Notes under the pieces: model-generated
What the model saw: the letters and a program-made list of their open reading frames with translations, nothing else
Told to the model about the DNA's origin: nothing
The model's database searches: none
In this document: in pieces, positions 17,393-25,770 of the stretch
How positions within the stretch are numbered: the stretch's first letter is position 1
Layout: the number at the start of each line of letters is the position of its first letter
Program-made: the position numbers and the translations under genes
Origin: Actinomadura rifamycini DSM 43936
GTDB lineage: Bacteria; Actinomycetota; Actinomycetes; Streptosporangiales; Streptosporangiaceae
Reading direction: 5' to 3'
Assembly (NCBI RefSeq): GCF_000425065.1
Contig: NZ_KE384301.1
Span: 1-64,000 of the forward strand
Length of the DNA: 64,000 nucleotides

Positions 17393-18235
17393 GTGATCGA
17401 GCTCGAAAGCGTGCCGGAACTCGTGGAGCCGGTGCTCGTGGCCGCCTTCGAGGGATGGAACGACGCCGGGGAGGCCGCCAGCGGCGTGATCGGGCACCTG
17501 GAGAGCAGCTGGGACGCCGTCCCGATCGCCGAGCTCGACCCCGACGACTACTACGACTTCCAGGTCACGCGGCCGATCGTGGAGATGACCGACGGGGAGA
17601 CCCGCGGCATCACCTGGCCGACGACGCGGGTCTCGTGGGCGCGGCTGCCGAACGGCCGCGACGTCGTCCTGGTGCACGGCATCGAGCCGAACATGCGGTG
17701 GCGGTCGTTCTGCCGGGAACTGGTCGGGCTGATGCTCGAGCTGGACGTCCGCAACGTGGTCCTGCTCGGCGCGCTGCTCGCCGACGCGCCCCACACCCGC
17801 CCCGTCCCGGTCACCGGCGCGGCGTCGCAGGCGTCGATCGTCAGCACCCTGAACCTGGAACCGGCCCGGTACGAGGGGCCGACCGGGATCCTCGGGGTGC
17901 TGCAGGACGCCTGCGCCCGCGCCGACCTCGACACCGTGTCGCTGTGGGCGGCGGTGCCGCACTACGTGGCGCAGCCGCCGTCCCCGAAGGCGACGCTGGC
18001 GCTGCTGCGCCGCGTCGAGGACCTCCTGGACGTCACCGTCCCCCTGGGCGAGCTGCCGGAGGAGGCGCGGGCCTGGGAGAACGGGGTGAACGAGCTCGCC
18101 GAGGAGGACTCCGAGGTCGCCGACTACGTCCGGACGCTGGAGGAGCAGAAGGACGCCACCGAGCTGCCGGAGGCCAGCGGCGACGCGATCGCCCGCGAGT
18201 TCGAGCGGTACCTGCGGCGCCGCGACCCCGGGTGA
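17393..18235 (+). CDS. PAC2 family protein (proteasome-assembly-chaperone fold)
   Basis: 280 residues. Starts VIELESVPELVEPVLVAAFEGWNDAG, the family signature, followed by the ARLPNGRDVVLVHGIEPNMRW block and GALLADAPHTRP. The C-terminal part has the acidic helix EEDSEVADYVRTLEEQ. GTG at 17393 follows GAAGGAG at 17379-17386; an ATG at 17342 is possible but lacks such a site. The family shares the fold of the eukaryotic proteasome chaperone PAC2 and is found near mshC in actinobacteria. A direct role in proteasome assembly is unproven here. Confidence 0.88.
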   Translation: MIELESVPELVEPVLVAAFEGWNDAGEAASGVIGHLESSWDAVPIAELDPDDYYDFQVTRPIVEMTDGETRGITWPTTRVSWARLPNGRDVVLVHGIEPNMRWRSFCRELVGLMLELDVRNVVLLGALLADAPHTRPVPVTGAASQASIVSTLNLEPARYEGPTGILGVLQDACARADLDTVSLWAAVPHYVAQPPSPKATLALLRRVEDLLDVTVPLGELPEEARAWENGVNELAEEDSEVADYVRTLEEQKDATELPEASGDAIAREFERYLRRRDPG

Positions 18236-18397
18236 CCGCGGCCCCCGCCGCGCCGATCGCCGCGGAGCGGCCGCCGCGCGGGGCGCGGGTTACACTGGGG
18301 CCGTCGGATCCCCCGTTCTCGGCGATGGCCCGCGCACGCCGCGAAGTGCGCCCCTCATGACCTCTCGTGTTCCGGAGGGCGGCAGCGCCCCGCACCG

Positions 18398-18943
18398 GTG
18401 ACCCGCCGGGCCGCCCGGTCCCCGTCGGGGCCGGCGATCCGCGTCCGGCCCGCCCGCGAACTGCGGCGCCGGCGCCGGGCCCGCGCCCACTCCTGCTGGG
18501 ACCATCTCATCGCCGCGCCGCTGTGGCCGCTGCACGGCGCGAACCTCGGCACCCTGCTGCGCACCTGCGACGCCGTGGGCGCCTGCCTGGCCGTGCCGCG
18601 CTTCCCCTGGGTGCCGGACGCCCTCGAGCGCGGCAACACGCTCCGCCGCCCGGCGTGCGTGCACTGGACGGGCGACCCGCTCGGGTGGCTCGCGCGGCAG
18701 CGGGAGGCGGGCGCCCGCGTCGTCGGCGTGGAGCTGGCCGACGAGGCCGTCCGGCTCGCCGACCTGCCCGCCGCGCGCGGCCGCACCGTCGCCGTCCTCG
18801 GCCACGAGCAGCACGGCATCCCCGGCGAGGCCCTCGGGCTGCTCGACGCCGCCGTGGAGATCCCCATGGTCGGCACCGGCAGCAGCCTGAACGTCGCGGT
18901 CGCCGGGTCGCTCGTCCTCTACAAGCTGGCGGGGCTGCTGTGA
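18398..18943 (+). CDS. TrmH/SpoU-type RNA 2'-O-methyltransferase
   Basis: 181 residues, a short SPOUT domain. The three SpoU motifs are in order: NLGTLLRTCDAVG (motif 1), AVLGHEQHGIP (motif 2) and IPMVGTGSSLNVAVAGSLVLYK (motif 3), which form the trefoil knot binding SAM. There is no added N-terminal RNA-binding domain, only a very basic leader (RRRRRARAH). The start at 18398 is the least certain part: no clear Shine-Dalgarno, and TACACT near 18290 may be a -10 with a leader of about 95 bases. Target RNA unknown; tRNA is likely. Confidence 0.82.
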   Translation: MTRRAARSPSGPAIRVRPARELRRRRRARAHSCWDHLIAAPLWPLHGANLGTLLRTCDAVGACLAVPRFPWVPDALERGNTLRRPACVHWTGDPLGWLARQREAGARVVGVELADEAVRLADLPAARGRTVAVLGHEQHGIPGEALGLLDAAVEIPMVGTGSSLNVAVAGSLVLYKLAGLL

Positions 18944-18950
18944 CCCGGGC

Positions 18951-18978
18951 CGCGCGCCGCGCCGGGGCGCGGCGCGCG
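18951..18978. terminator. 12-bp GC hairpin between convergent genes
   Basis: CGCGCGCCGCGC/GCGCGGCGCGCG with loop CGGG, between the methyltransferase and mshC stops; probably serves both strands. Confidence 0.55.
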
Positions 18979-18991
18979 GGTCACCGCACGG

Positions 18992-20236
18992 TCAGAGGGC
19001 GACGCCGAGGAGCGCGTCGGCGACCGCCGCGACCTGCCGGGGCGCGGCCGGGTCGTCGCCGTCCGCCGCGGCCCAGGCGTCGATCGCCGCGAGCGCGCCG
19101 GGCGCGTCCAGGTCGTCGGCCAGGCGGGCGCGGACGGCCGCGGCGACGGGCCCGGCGGCGGGCCCGGACGGGCGGGCGGCGGCCGCGCGCCACCGGGCGA
19201 GGCGGTCCGCGGCGGCGCCGAGCTGCGCGCCCGTCCACTCCCAGTCGGACCGGTAGTGGTGGGCGAGCAGCGCCAGCCGGATCGCCATCGGGTCGGCGCC
19301 CGACTGCCGCAGCTTCGACACGAACACGAGGTTCCCGCGCGACTTCGACATCTTCTCGCCGTCCAGCCCGACCATCCCGGCGTGGACGTACGCGCGGGCG
19401 TGCGGCCGCTCCCCCGTCGCGACCTGCGCGTGCGAGGCGCTCATCTCGTGGTGCGGGAACGCCAGGTCGGAGCCGCCGCCCTCGACGTCGAAGCCCATGC
19501 CGAGGTACTCCACGGAGATCGCGGAGCACTCCACGTGCCAGCCGGGGCGGCCCTCTCCGAACGGCGAGTCCCAGCCGGGCTCGTCCGGGCGGCGCCGCAG
19601 CCACAGCAGCGCGTCCAGCGGGTCGCGCTTGCCGGCGCGGTCCGGGTCGCCGCCGCGCTCGGCGAACAGCGGCGCCATCTCCTCCCGGGCGAGCCGGCTG
19701 ACCCGGCCGAACGCGGGGTCGGCGGCGACGGGGAAGTACACGTCGCCGTCCACGTCGTAGGCGGCGTCGCGGCCGCGCAGCTTCTCGATCATCTCGATGA
19801 CCAGGGGGATCGCCTCGACCGCGCCGATGTAGCGGTCCGGCGGCAGGATCCGCAGCGCGGTCATGTCCTCGCGGAACAGCTCGATCTCCCGGTCGGCGAG
19901 CTCCCGCCAGTCCTCCCCGGTCTCGCGGGCACGTTCCAGGAGCGGGTCGTCGACGTCGGTCGCGTTCTGCACGTAGTGCACGTCGTGGCCGAGGTCGCGC
20001 CACACGCGGTTCACCAGGTCGAACGCCAGGTAGGTGTTGGCGTGCCCGAGGTGGGTCGCGTCGTAGGGGGTGATCCCGCAGACGTACATCCGGGCGGAGC
20101 CGCCGTCCCGCACGCCGCCGGGGAGCGTGGGGTGCGCCGCGCCCGTCCCCGTGTCGTACAGGCTGAGCGGCCGCTCCGCGGCGGGCAGTCCCGCGTCGGA
20201 GAGGCTGGGGACATCGGAGGCGTGCCACGATCGCAT
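18992..20236 (-). CDS. mshC: L-cysteine:1D-myo-inositol 2-amino-2-deoxy-alpha-D-glucopyranoside ligase
   Basis: 414 residues. Joins cysteine to GlcN-Ins with ATP hydrolysis, the third step of mycothiol synthesis. Class I tRNA-synthetase fold: MYVCGITPYDATHLGHANTY (C53 as zinc ligand, nucleotide-binding THLGH at 61-65), the zinc-site GWHVECSAIS and FPHHEMSASHAQ, and KMSKSRGN as the second ATP signature. The short C-terminus, lacking the CysRS anticodon-binding domain, separates it from CysS. The ATG at 20236 sits 6 bases after TAAGCT, so the mRNA is probably leaderless. The organism should therefore make mycothiol. Confidence 0.95.
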   Translation of the reverse strand: MRSWHASDVPSLSDAGLPAAERPLSLYDTGTGAAHPTLPGGVRDGGSARMYVCGITPYDATHLGHANTYLAFDLVNRVWRDLGHDVHYVQNATDVDDPLLERARETGEDWRELADREIELFREDMTALRILPPDRYIGAVEAIPLVIEMIEKLRGRDAAYDVDGDVYFPVAADPAFGRVSRLAREEMAPLFAERGGDPDRAGKRDPLDALLWLRRRPDEPGWDSPFGEGRPGWHVECSAISVEYLGMGFDVEGGGSDLAFPHHEMSASHAQVATGERPHARAYVHAGMVGLDGEKMSKSRGNLVFVSKLRQSGADPMAIRLALLAHHYRSDWEWTGAQLGAAADRLARWRAAAARPSGPAAGPVAAAVRARLADDLDAPGALAAIDAWAAADGDDPAAPRQVAAVADALLGVAL

Positions 20237-20242
20237 ACGGAA

Positions 20243-20248
20243 AGCTTA
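20243..20248 (-). promoter_or_regulatory. -10 box TAAGCT for mshC
   Basis: TAAGCT, then TTCCGT and the ATG at 20236. Predicts a leaderless mshC mRNA. Confidence 0.5.
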
Positions 20249-20379
20249 TCCGTGGGCGGGTCGCGCCTTTGATGCGCGTTGGTCGGAACTTCCCGTGAGA
20301 TGCGGCGAACGCCGGACGGACGCGCCGGACGGGCGGCCGGCGGGCGCGCCGTGCGGACGTGCCGTGCGGGCGCGCCGGG

Positions 20380-21324
20380 TCAGGCGGGACGCACGCGCGG
20401 GTCGAGCACCGAGTACGCGAGGTCCACCAGCAGGTTCGCGACGATCACGACGAACGTCACGGTCAGCGTCACGCCGATGACGACCGGGGTGTCACCGGTG
20501 GCGATGGAGCGGGTCACGAGCTGCCCGACGCCCTGCAGCCCGAACACCTTCTCGGTGACGACCGTGGAGCCGATGAGCGCGCCGACGTCCACGCCGAACT
20601 GGGTGACGACGGGGGTCAGCGCGGACCGCAGCCCGTGCCGGACGACGACGCGGCGCTCGGTGAGGCCCTTCGCGCGGGCCGTCCGGACGTAGTCCTCCCC
20701 GAGCGCGTCCAGCAGGGCGCCGCGGGTCAGGCGGGTGTAGGCGGCCGCCATCAGCAGCGCCAGCGCCGCCCACGGCAGGATCATCCGCTGCAGGAAGTGC
20801 TCCTGCAGCGGCGGCCCCGCCTCGAAGAACCGCAGGCCGGCGTCGCCGAGCCGGGTCGAGAACACGTGCAGCAGGACGAGCGCCGCGACGAACGGCGGCG
20901 TGGACAGCCCCACCAGCGTGAACACCGCCGTCGCGCGGTCCCACGGGCCGCGGGGACGCGCGGCGCCCAGCGTCCCGGCGAGGACGCCCCCGGCGAACCA
21001 CAGCACCGCCGCGCCGAACACCAGCAGCAGCGTCGTGGGGAGGCGGTCGGCGATGAGCGCGGCGACGGGGGCGCCGCTGACGTGGGAGTCGCCGAGGTCG
21101 CCGCGCAGCAGGCGGCCGAGGAACGCCGTGTACTGGACGGGGACGGGGCGGTCCAGGCCGAGGCTCTCCCGGACCCGTTCGAGGGCGTCGGGGGTGGCGC
21201 GGGGCCCGGCGACGACGCGTTCGACCGACACCGGCGACAGGTGCAGGAACGCGAACACCAGCGTGGACACCAGCCACATCACCAGCGCGGCGAACATCAG
21301 GCGGCGCAGCACGAAGCACGGCAC
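20380..21324 (-). CDS. Peptide ABC transporter permease, DppB/OppB type
   Basis: 314 residues. N-terminal RRLMFAALVMWLVSTLVFAF is TM1; the external loop holds LGLDRPVPVQYTAFLGRLLRGDLGDS; five more TMs follow with ATPase-contact loop EDYVRTARAKGLTERRVVVRHGLR. Six bases downstream of the DppC-type gene, so an operon. No binding-protein or ATPase gene is next to it, and it is not a close copy of the 10.6-kb OppB (different loop sequences and lengths). It must borrow its ATPase and receptor from elsewhere or is a remnant of a larger cluster. Confidence 0.88.
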   Translation of the reverse strand: MPCFVLRRLMFAALVMWLVSTLVFAFLHLSPVSVERVVAGPRATPDALERVRESLGLDRPVPVQYTAFLGRLLRGDLGDSHVSGAPVAALIADRLPTTLLLVFGAAVLWFAGGVLAGTLGAARPRGPWDRATAVFTLVGLSTPPFVAALVLLHVFSTRLGDAGLRFFEAGPPLQEHFLQRMILPWAALALLMAAAYTRLTRGALLDALGEDYVRTARAKGLTERRVVVRHGLRSALTPVVTQFGVDVGALIGSTVVTEKVFGLQGVGQLVTRSIATGDTPVVIGVTLTVTFVVIVANLLVDLAYSVLDPRVRPA

Positions 21325-21330
21325 GGGCGG

Positions 21331-22416
21331 TCACCCGTCCCCGGGGGCGGCGTCGGCGCGCGGGTCGAGCGCGTCCCTGACGCCCTCGCCGAGCAGGTTG
21401 AACGCGAGCGTGGTCAGCAGCAGCAGGGCGCCCGGGACGGCGAGGAGCCACCAGGCCGTCTGGAACACGTCGGAGCCCTCGCCGAGCATCGAGCCCCAGC
21501 TCGGCATCGGCGGCCGGACCCCGACGCCCAGGAACGACAGCGTCGCCTCCGCGACGATCGCGCCGGGGACCAGCAGCGACGTCAGCACGGTGAGCTGCGC
21601 GGTCAGGTTCGGCAGCACTTCCGACACCATGATCCGCGCGTTGGAGGCGCCGAGCGCGCGGGCCGCCTCGATGAACGCGCGCCGCCGCAGCGCCAGCACC
21701 TGCCCGCGCACGACGCGGCCGAACGAGGCCACCGAGAAGAACGCGACGACCAGGATCGTCATCGCCAGGCCGCCCGCGACCGACGGCACCGGGAACGTGG
21801 TGGCGAGGGTGATCGCGACGAGCAGGTACGGCAGCGCGAGCATGACGTCCATCAGCCGGGCGAGGACGGTGTCGACGACGCCGCCGCAGAACCCCGCGAC
21901 GACCCCGATGAGCGTTCCGGCGGCCGCGGCGAGCGCCGCCGCGCCCAGCCCGACGACCAGCGAGATCCGCGCCCCGTAGGCGGTGCGGACCAGGACGTCG
22001 CGGCCGAGCTGGTCGGCGCCCAGCCAGAACTCGCGGCCGGGCCCGCGCGGCTGCCCCGCCGCGTCGAGGCCGGTGTCGGGGAACGCCGCGGCGTAGGGGT
22101 GCCCGGTCAGGTGCGCCCACAGCGGCGCCAGGGCGGCGAACAGGGCGATCACCAGCAGGACCGCGGCCGCGGCCAGGGCGGACCGGTCGCGGCGGAACCG
22201 GGCGACGGCGAGCCCGGCGGGGGTGCGTCCCGCGCCGGCGCCGGGCCGCTCCCCGAGGACGTCCGCGGCGTCGCCGTCCCCGACGGGACGGACCGAAAGC
22301 GGGAGCACCGGCGGGGGCGCCGCCCGCGCGGCGCGGCGGGCGCGCCGGCGGGCGCCGCGCCCGGAGCCCCGAGCGCGCGCCGCGACCTCCTGCTTGAACA
22401 CGGGTCCCGCCCCCAC
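21331..22416 (-). CDS. Peptide ABC transporter permease, DppC/OppC type
   Basis: 361 residues. A long Arg/Ala-rich N-terminal extension of about 65 residues precedes TM1 (SALAAAAVLLVIALFAALAPLW). The BPD_transp_1 domain has EAA loop RRAFIEAARALGASNARIMVSEVLPN. The start at 22416 is uncertain; internal GTG codons in the low-complexity leader would shorten it. Partner of the DppB-type permease directly downstream. Confidence 0.86.
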   Translation of the reverse strand: MGAGPVFKQEVAARARGSGRGARRRARRAARAAPPPVLPLSVRPVGDGDAADVLGERPGAGAGRTPAGLAVARFRRDRSALAAAAVLLVIALFAALAPLWAHLTGHPYAAAFPDTGLDAAGQPRGPGREFWLGADQLGRDVLVRTAYGARISLVVGLGAAALAAAAGTLIGVVAGFCGGVVDTVLARLMDVMLALPYLLVAITLATTFPVPSVAGGLAMTILVVAFFSVASFGRVVRGQVLALRRRAFIEAARALGASNARIMVSEVLPNLTAQLTVLTSLLVPGAIVAEATLSFLGVGVRPPMPSWGSMLGEGSDVFQTAWWLLAVPGALLLLTTLAFNLLGEGVRDALDPRADAAPGDG

Positions 22417-22558
22417 AGCACCGCCGACAAAGATCGCAATAGGTAGTCAAACTAGCACCGGGCGTCACGGAGGGGCGGTCCGTTGCGGCAAAACGGTCTC
22501 CCGGCGCGCCGGGCGGCGCGCCGCGGGCGGTGAGCGGGAACCGGGGGCGGAAGCCGGG

Positions 22559-23338
22559 TCAGAGGACGCGCGTCCAGGCGGCGGGGTCGCCCGGGACGGC
22601 GGAGAAGTCGTAGCGGGCGGCGTCCTCGGCGAGCGCGACGAGGCTGACGGAGGTGGTGCCCCACACCCGCCCTTCGCCGAGGTCGAGCAGCGGCAGCAGG
22701 GCCCGGTGGTCGGCGCGGGCGAGGCCGTCGCCGTCGACGAGCGGCAGCCAGGCGCCCCACGCCTCGGCGGAGGGCTCGCCGCCGAAGCCGGGCTCCGGGC
22801 GCGGCGCGGTGAGCATCCGGGGCCGGAAGTGGGCGAGGCGGGCGGCCATGTAGGCGTCCTCCCGCACGTCGCCGTCGGTCCTGCCGGGGCCGCCTCCGCC
22901 CTCCAGGCCGCTGTTGACGATGAGGTGGACGCCGGGGCCGAGGTCGTGCGCGGCGAGGGCGCCGCCGTCCCAGCTCCACAGCCGCACTCGGCCGGGCTCG
23001 GCCGCGACCAGGTGGAACGGGTCGAAGACGTCCAGGGGCAGCGCGCCCGGGTCGCCGCCGGACGCCGCGAGCAGCGGCAGCTCGCCGCGGCTGGCGCGGC
23101 GGTCCTCGGGCGCGGGCCGTCCGCGGCCGTTCAGCACCACCCCGGCGCGGGGCGCGGCGGGGTCGACCGCCAGCCAGGTGCCGCCGGCGCGCAGGTCACG
23201 GCCGCCGACCACGCCGGGGCGGTCCGGCCAGTGGGGGGCCGGGGGCTCCCACGCGCGGTTCACGAACTCGTCGCGGACGCCCGCGAGCAGGACCGGGACC
23301 GGGGACGACGGGTCGACGCTGATGATCGCCGTGCACAT
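22559..23338 (-). CDS. NRDE family protein (TANGO2-like)
   Basis: 259 residues, starting MCTAIISVDPSSPVPVLLAGVRDEFVNRAWEPP: the family starts with an N-terminal Cys after Met and an N-R-D-E block, here changed to V-R-D-E. Further family features are GGRDLRAGGTWLAV, VVLNGRG and a C-terminal RVWGTTSVSLVAL. The exposed Cys2 and Ntn-hydrolase-like pattern have been noted for the family, but no reaction is established in bacteria; human TANGO2 is linked to heme/lipid handling. Stands between the peptide permeases and SCO1664-type gene on the same strand. Confidence 0.85.
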   Translation of the reverse strand: MCTAIISVDPSSPVPVLLAGVRDEFVNRAWEPPAPHWPDRPGVVGGRDLRAGGTWLAVDPAAPRAGVVLNGRGRPAPEDRRASRGELPLLAASGGDPGALPLDVFDPFHLVAAEPGRVRLWSWDGGALAAHDLGPGVHLIVNSGLEGGGGPGRTDGDVREDAYMAARLAHFRPRMLTAPRPEPGFGGEPSAEAWGAWLPLVDGDGLARADHRALLPLLDLGEGRVWGTTSVSLVALAEDAARYDFSAVPGDPAAWTRVL

Positions 23339-23386
23339 GCCCCAATTTGAGCATCTTGCCCGGAACGGGGCGACGGCGGGGGCGGA

Positions 23387-24166
23387 TCAGAGCGGCGGCC
23401 AGGGGACGGCGGGCCAGTCCTCCGGGGGGTAGGGGTGGATGCGGTGCTTGAGCATCAGCTCCACGCGGCGGCGGGTCGCGTCGACCTCCTCGGCGGTGAG
23501 CAGCTCCGCCAGCCGCGCCGCCAGCGGGCCGCCGCGCAGGCCCGCGTCGACGCGGGCGAGCGCCTCGAGCGCCTCGGCGGTCAGCGGGTTGCCGCGCCAC
23601 TGCCACAGCACGGTCCGCAGCTTGTACTCGACCGAGAAGGTGACGCCGTGGTCGCAGCCGTAGACGTGGCCGCCGCCGGGCGGCAGCAGGTGCCCGATCT
23701 TGCGGTCGGCGTTGTTGATGACGGCGTCGAACACCGCCATCCGGCGCACCGCCTCGTCGTCCGACCGCGACAGCGCGACGAGGTCGATGTCGGGGTCGGG
23801 CTCGACCCACAGCTGCACCATGCCCGGGCCGTAGGGTCCGTCGCGGTGCACCGTCGGGGGGACGGTGCTCCAGCCCATGACGCGGGACACCTCGTAGGCG
23901 GCGACCTCCCGCTCGGCGAGCGTGCCGTCGGGGAAGTCCCACAGCGGGCGCTCCCCCGCGACCGGCTTGTAGACGCAGGCGGCCGACCGGCCCTCGTGCT
24001 CGATCGAGCAGTACAGGGTGGCGTTGGACGCCTGGACGAGCCGGCCCTCGACCGTCAGCCGCCCGGCGAGCAGGAGCCCTTCGGCGGCGGCGACGTCGCC
24101 CGGCGGCACCGGGCGGCCGGGCGCGCCGTCGCCGGCAGGCGCCCGATCCCGGGAGGACTGGGTCAT
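23387..24166 (-). CDS. SCO1664 family protein (PI3/4-kinase-like fold)
   Basis: 259 residues. VYKPVAGERPLWDFPDGTLAEREVAAY supplies an ATP-lysine-like site; NNADRKIGHLL and GCDHGVTF resemble the catalytic and metal-binding loops of the PI3/4-kinase fold. WRGNPLTAEALEAL and a C-terminal RIHPYPPEDWPAVPWPPL are typical of the family. The gene stands in a conserved actinobacterial row with DUF3090 and the MSMEG_4193 phosphomutase. Whether it phosphorylates a protein or small molecule is not known. Confidence 0.86.
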   Translation of the reverse strand: MTQSSRDRAPAGDGAPGRPVPPGDVAAAEGLLLAGRLTVEGRLVQASNATLYCSIEHEGRSAACVYKPVAGERPLWDFPDGTLAEREVAAYEVSRVMGWSTVPPTVHRDGPYGPGMVQLWVEPDPDIDLVALSRSDDEAVRRMAVFDAVINNADRKIGHLLPPGGGHVYGCDHGVTFSVEYKLRTVLWQWRGNPLTAEALEALARVDAGLRGGPLAARLAELLTAEEVDATRRRVELMLKHRIHPYPPEDWPAVPWPPL

Positions 24167-24274
24167 GCGCTCATTCTCCCGGCATCCGCCTTCATGATCC
24201 AGTACGCCGGTGTCCCCGCACGGCGCGTCGCGGGACGGCGCCCGGCGGCGGGGGTCGGGGGGCGGTGCGCCATG

Positions 24275-24820
24275 TCAGCCGAGGTATCCGTTCTGCCGGG
24301 GGCAGACGTGCCCCTCGGCGTCCAGCGGCAGCCCGCACAGCGGGCACGGGGGGCGGCCCGCCGCGACGACCTTCAGGGCCCGCTCGGTGAACGCGCGGGC
24401 CTGGGCGGGGCTGATCTGCACCCGCAGCACCGCGATCGCGGGGTCGTCCTCGCCGACCTCCGCGTCCTCGCCCTCGGTGACCTCCTGCGCCTCGATCACG
24501 ACGCGCTGCCCGTCGGGGTCCCAGGCGAGCGCCATCGTGCCGACCCGGAACTCCTCCTCCACCGGCTGGTCGAGGGGGCCGTCGTCGCGCAGCTCCGCGG
24601 GGGCCGCCGCGGGCACGGGCGCGTCGCCGCCGCTGCGGCGCAGCACCTCGTCCAGCAGCTCCTCCAGCCGCTCGGCCAGCAGCGTCACCTGGAACTTCTC
24701 CAGGCCGACGCTGGTGACGCGGCGGCCGGAGCGCGCCTGCAGGTAGAACGCGCGGTCGCCGGGCCGCCCGACGGCGCCGGCCACGAACCGCTCCGGCAGA
24801 TCGTAGGAGATGACGGGCAT
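24275..24820 (-). CDS. DUF3090 family zinc-ribbon protein
   Basis: 181 residues. The N-terminus SYDLPERFVAGAVGRPGDRAFYLQARSG and the C-terminal CPLCGLPLDAEGHVCPR, a four-cysteine zinc ribbon, identify the family. No catalytic residues are known. ATG at 24820 is set by a TAGGGT box 7 bases upstream; the TAG of that box is the stop codon of the phosphomutase gene. Always found with phosphomutase and SCO1664 genes, so a shared pathway is likely but unnamed. Confidence 0.87.
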   Translation of the reverse strand: MPVISYDLPERFVAGAVGRPGDRAFYLQARSGRRVTSVGLEKFQVTLLAERLEELLDEVLRRSGGDAPVPAAAPAELRDDGPLDQPVEEEFRVGTMALAWDPDGQRVVIEAQEVTEGEDAEVGEDDPAIAVLRVQISPAQARAFTERALKVVAAGRPPCPLCGLPLDAEGHVCPRQNGYLG

Positions 24821-24827
24821 GACACCG

Positions 24828-24833
24828 ACCCTA
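24828..24833 (-). promoter_or_regulatory. -10 box TAGGGT built on an upstream stop codon
   Basis: The first three bases are the TAG stop of the phosphomutase gene. Seven bases then lead to the DUF3090 ATG. Suggests an internal leaderless promoter. Confidence 0.45.
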
Positions 24834-25667
24834 CGCGCCGCCGCCGACGACCGCGTCACTCGACCCGAGTCCGGCTTTCCCGGAACCGTCGCCCGCGCGC
24901 TCCCGGTCGCCCTCCTTCGGCGGTTCGGGCACGAGGCCGGAGACGTCCCCGCCGGTGTCGTTGAGCCGGACGACGAACGGGCGCAGCTCGGTGTAGCGGA
25001 CGACGGTGAGGGACGCGGGGTCGGCGTGGATCCGCTGGAACTGGTCGAGGTGCAGGCCGAGCGCGTCGGCGACGATCGCCTTGATGACGTCGCCGTGGCT
25101 GCACACCGCGTAGAGGGCGTCCGGGCCGTGCTCGGCGGCGATCCGCGCGTTCCAGTCGCGGACGGCGGCGACGGCGCGGTGCTGCGCGGCGGCGAGGGAC
25201 TCGCCGTCCGCGCCGGGGAACACCGCGGCGCTCGGGTGGCTCTGCACGACCCGCCAGAGCGGCTCCTTCGCGAGCTCCTCGATGCGGCGGCCGGTCCAGT
25301 CGCCGTAGTGCACCTCGCCGAACCGGTCGTCGGTGCGGACGGCGCCGGCGGCGCCGGGGCGGCCGGCGGCGGCCCGGGGGCCGGGGGGGGGGGGGCAGTC
25401 GCCGTAGTGCACCTCGCCGAACCGGTCGTCGGTGCGGACGGCGCCGGCGGCGCCGGGGCGGCCGGCGGCGACGGCCTCGGCGGTCTGCACGCAGCGGTCG
25501 AGGGGGCTGGACACGATCGCGGCCAGGGGGAGCTCCGCGATGCGGTCGGCGAGGGCCGCCGCCTGCGCGCGGCCGCGCTCGTCCAGGCCGAGCCCGGGGG
25601 TCCACCCGGCGAGCACCGGCCCGGTCATCGCGGTCAGGCCATGCCGTACCAGGAGAAGGGTCGTCAC
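24831..25667 (-). CDS. MSMEG_4193 family putative phosphomutase (histidine phosphatase) with internal 33-residue duplication
   Basis: 278 residues. Histidine-phosphatase motifs: LLVRHGLT at the N-terminus (phospho-His), SSPLDRCVQTAE, FGEVHYGDWTGRRIEEL and CSHGDVIKAIVADALG (second His). The segment AAGRPGAAGAVRTDDRFGEVHYGD occurs twice, joined by CPPPPGPRA; the coding duplication is 99 bp and in frame (see repeat entry). Normal members carry it once, so the second active-site loop is displaced by 33 residues and activity is doubtful if the duplication is real. GTG at 25667 follows TAGAGT by 8 bases. Family substrate unknown. Confidence 0.85.
   Translation of the reverse strand: MTTLLLVRHGLTAMTGPVLAGWTPGLGLDERGRAQAAALADRIAELPLAAIVSSPLDRCVQTAEAVAAGRPGAAGAVRTDDRFGEVHYGDCPPPPGPRAAAGRPGAAGAVRTDDRFGEVHYGDWTGRRIEELAKEPLWRVVQSHPSAAVFPGADGESLAAAQHRAVAAVRDWNARIAAEHGPDALYAVCSHGDVIKAIVADALGLHLDQFQRIHADPASLTVVRYTELRPFVVRLNDTGGDVSGLVPEPPKEGDRERAGDGSGKAGLGSSDAVVGGGA
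25297..25470. repeat. 75-bp perfect direct repeat separated by G-rich spacer
   Basis: Copies at 25297-25371 and 25396-25470 are identical; the period is 99 bases. The 24-base spacer (25372-25395) ends in 13 consecutive G. Inside the phosphomutase gene and in frame. Either replication slippage or an assembly/gap-filling artefact. Confidence 0.9.
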
Positions 25668-25675
25668 AGTCGGCA

Positions 25676-25681
25676 ACTCTA
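25676..25681 (-). promoter_or_regulatory. -10 box TAGAGT for phosphomutase
   Basis: TAGAGT lies 8 bases before the GTG at 25667. No Shine-Dalgarno, so probably leaderless. Confidence 0.45.
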
Positions 25682-25770
25682 CGCAATGCGGGGCGCCGCC
25701 ATGATCGGGCGGGGGCGGTCGGGCGGGACGCCCCGCCGAGGGGAGGCGCGGCGCCGGCGGATGCGCGACA

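Noticed and set aside
20341..20376. GGCGCGCC repeats downstream of the DppB-type gene as attachment sites
   Set aside because: Self-complementary GC octamers are expected by chance here; no integrase or tRNA nearby.
25383..25395. Run of 13 G as a G-quadruplex regulatory element
   Set aside because: It is part of a duplicated coding segment and better explained by slippage or assembly error.
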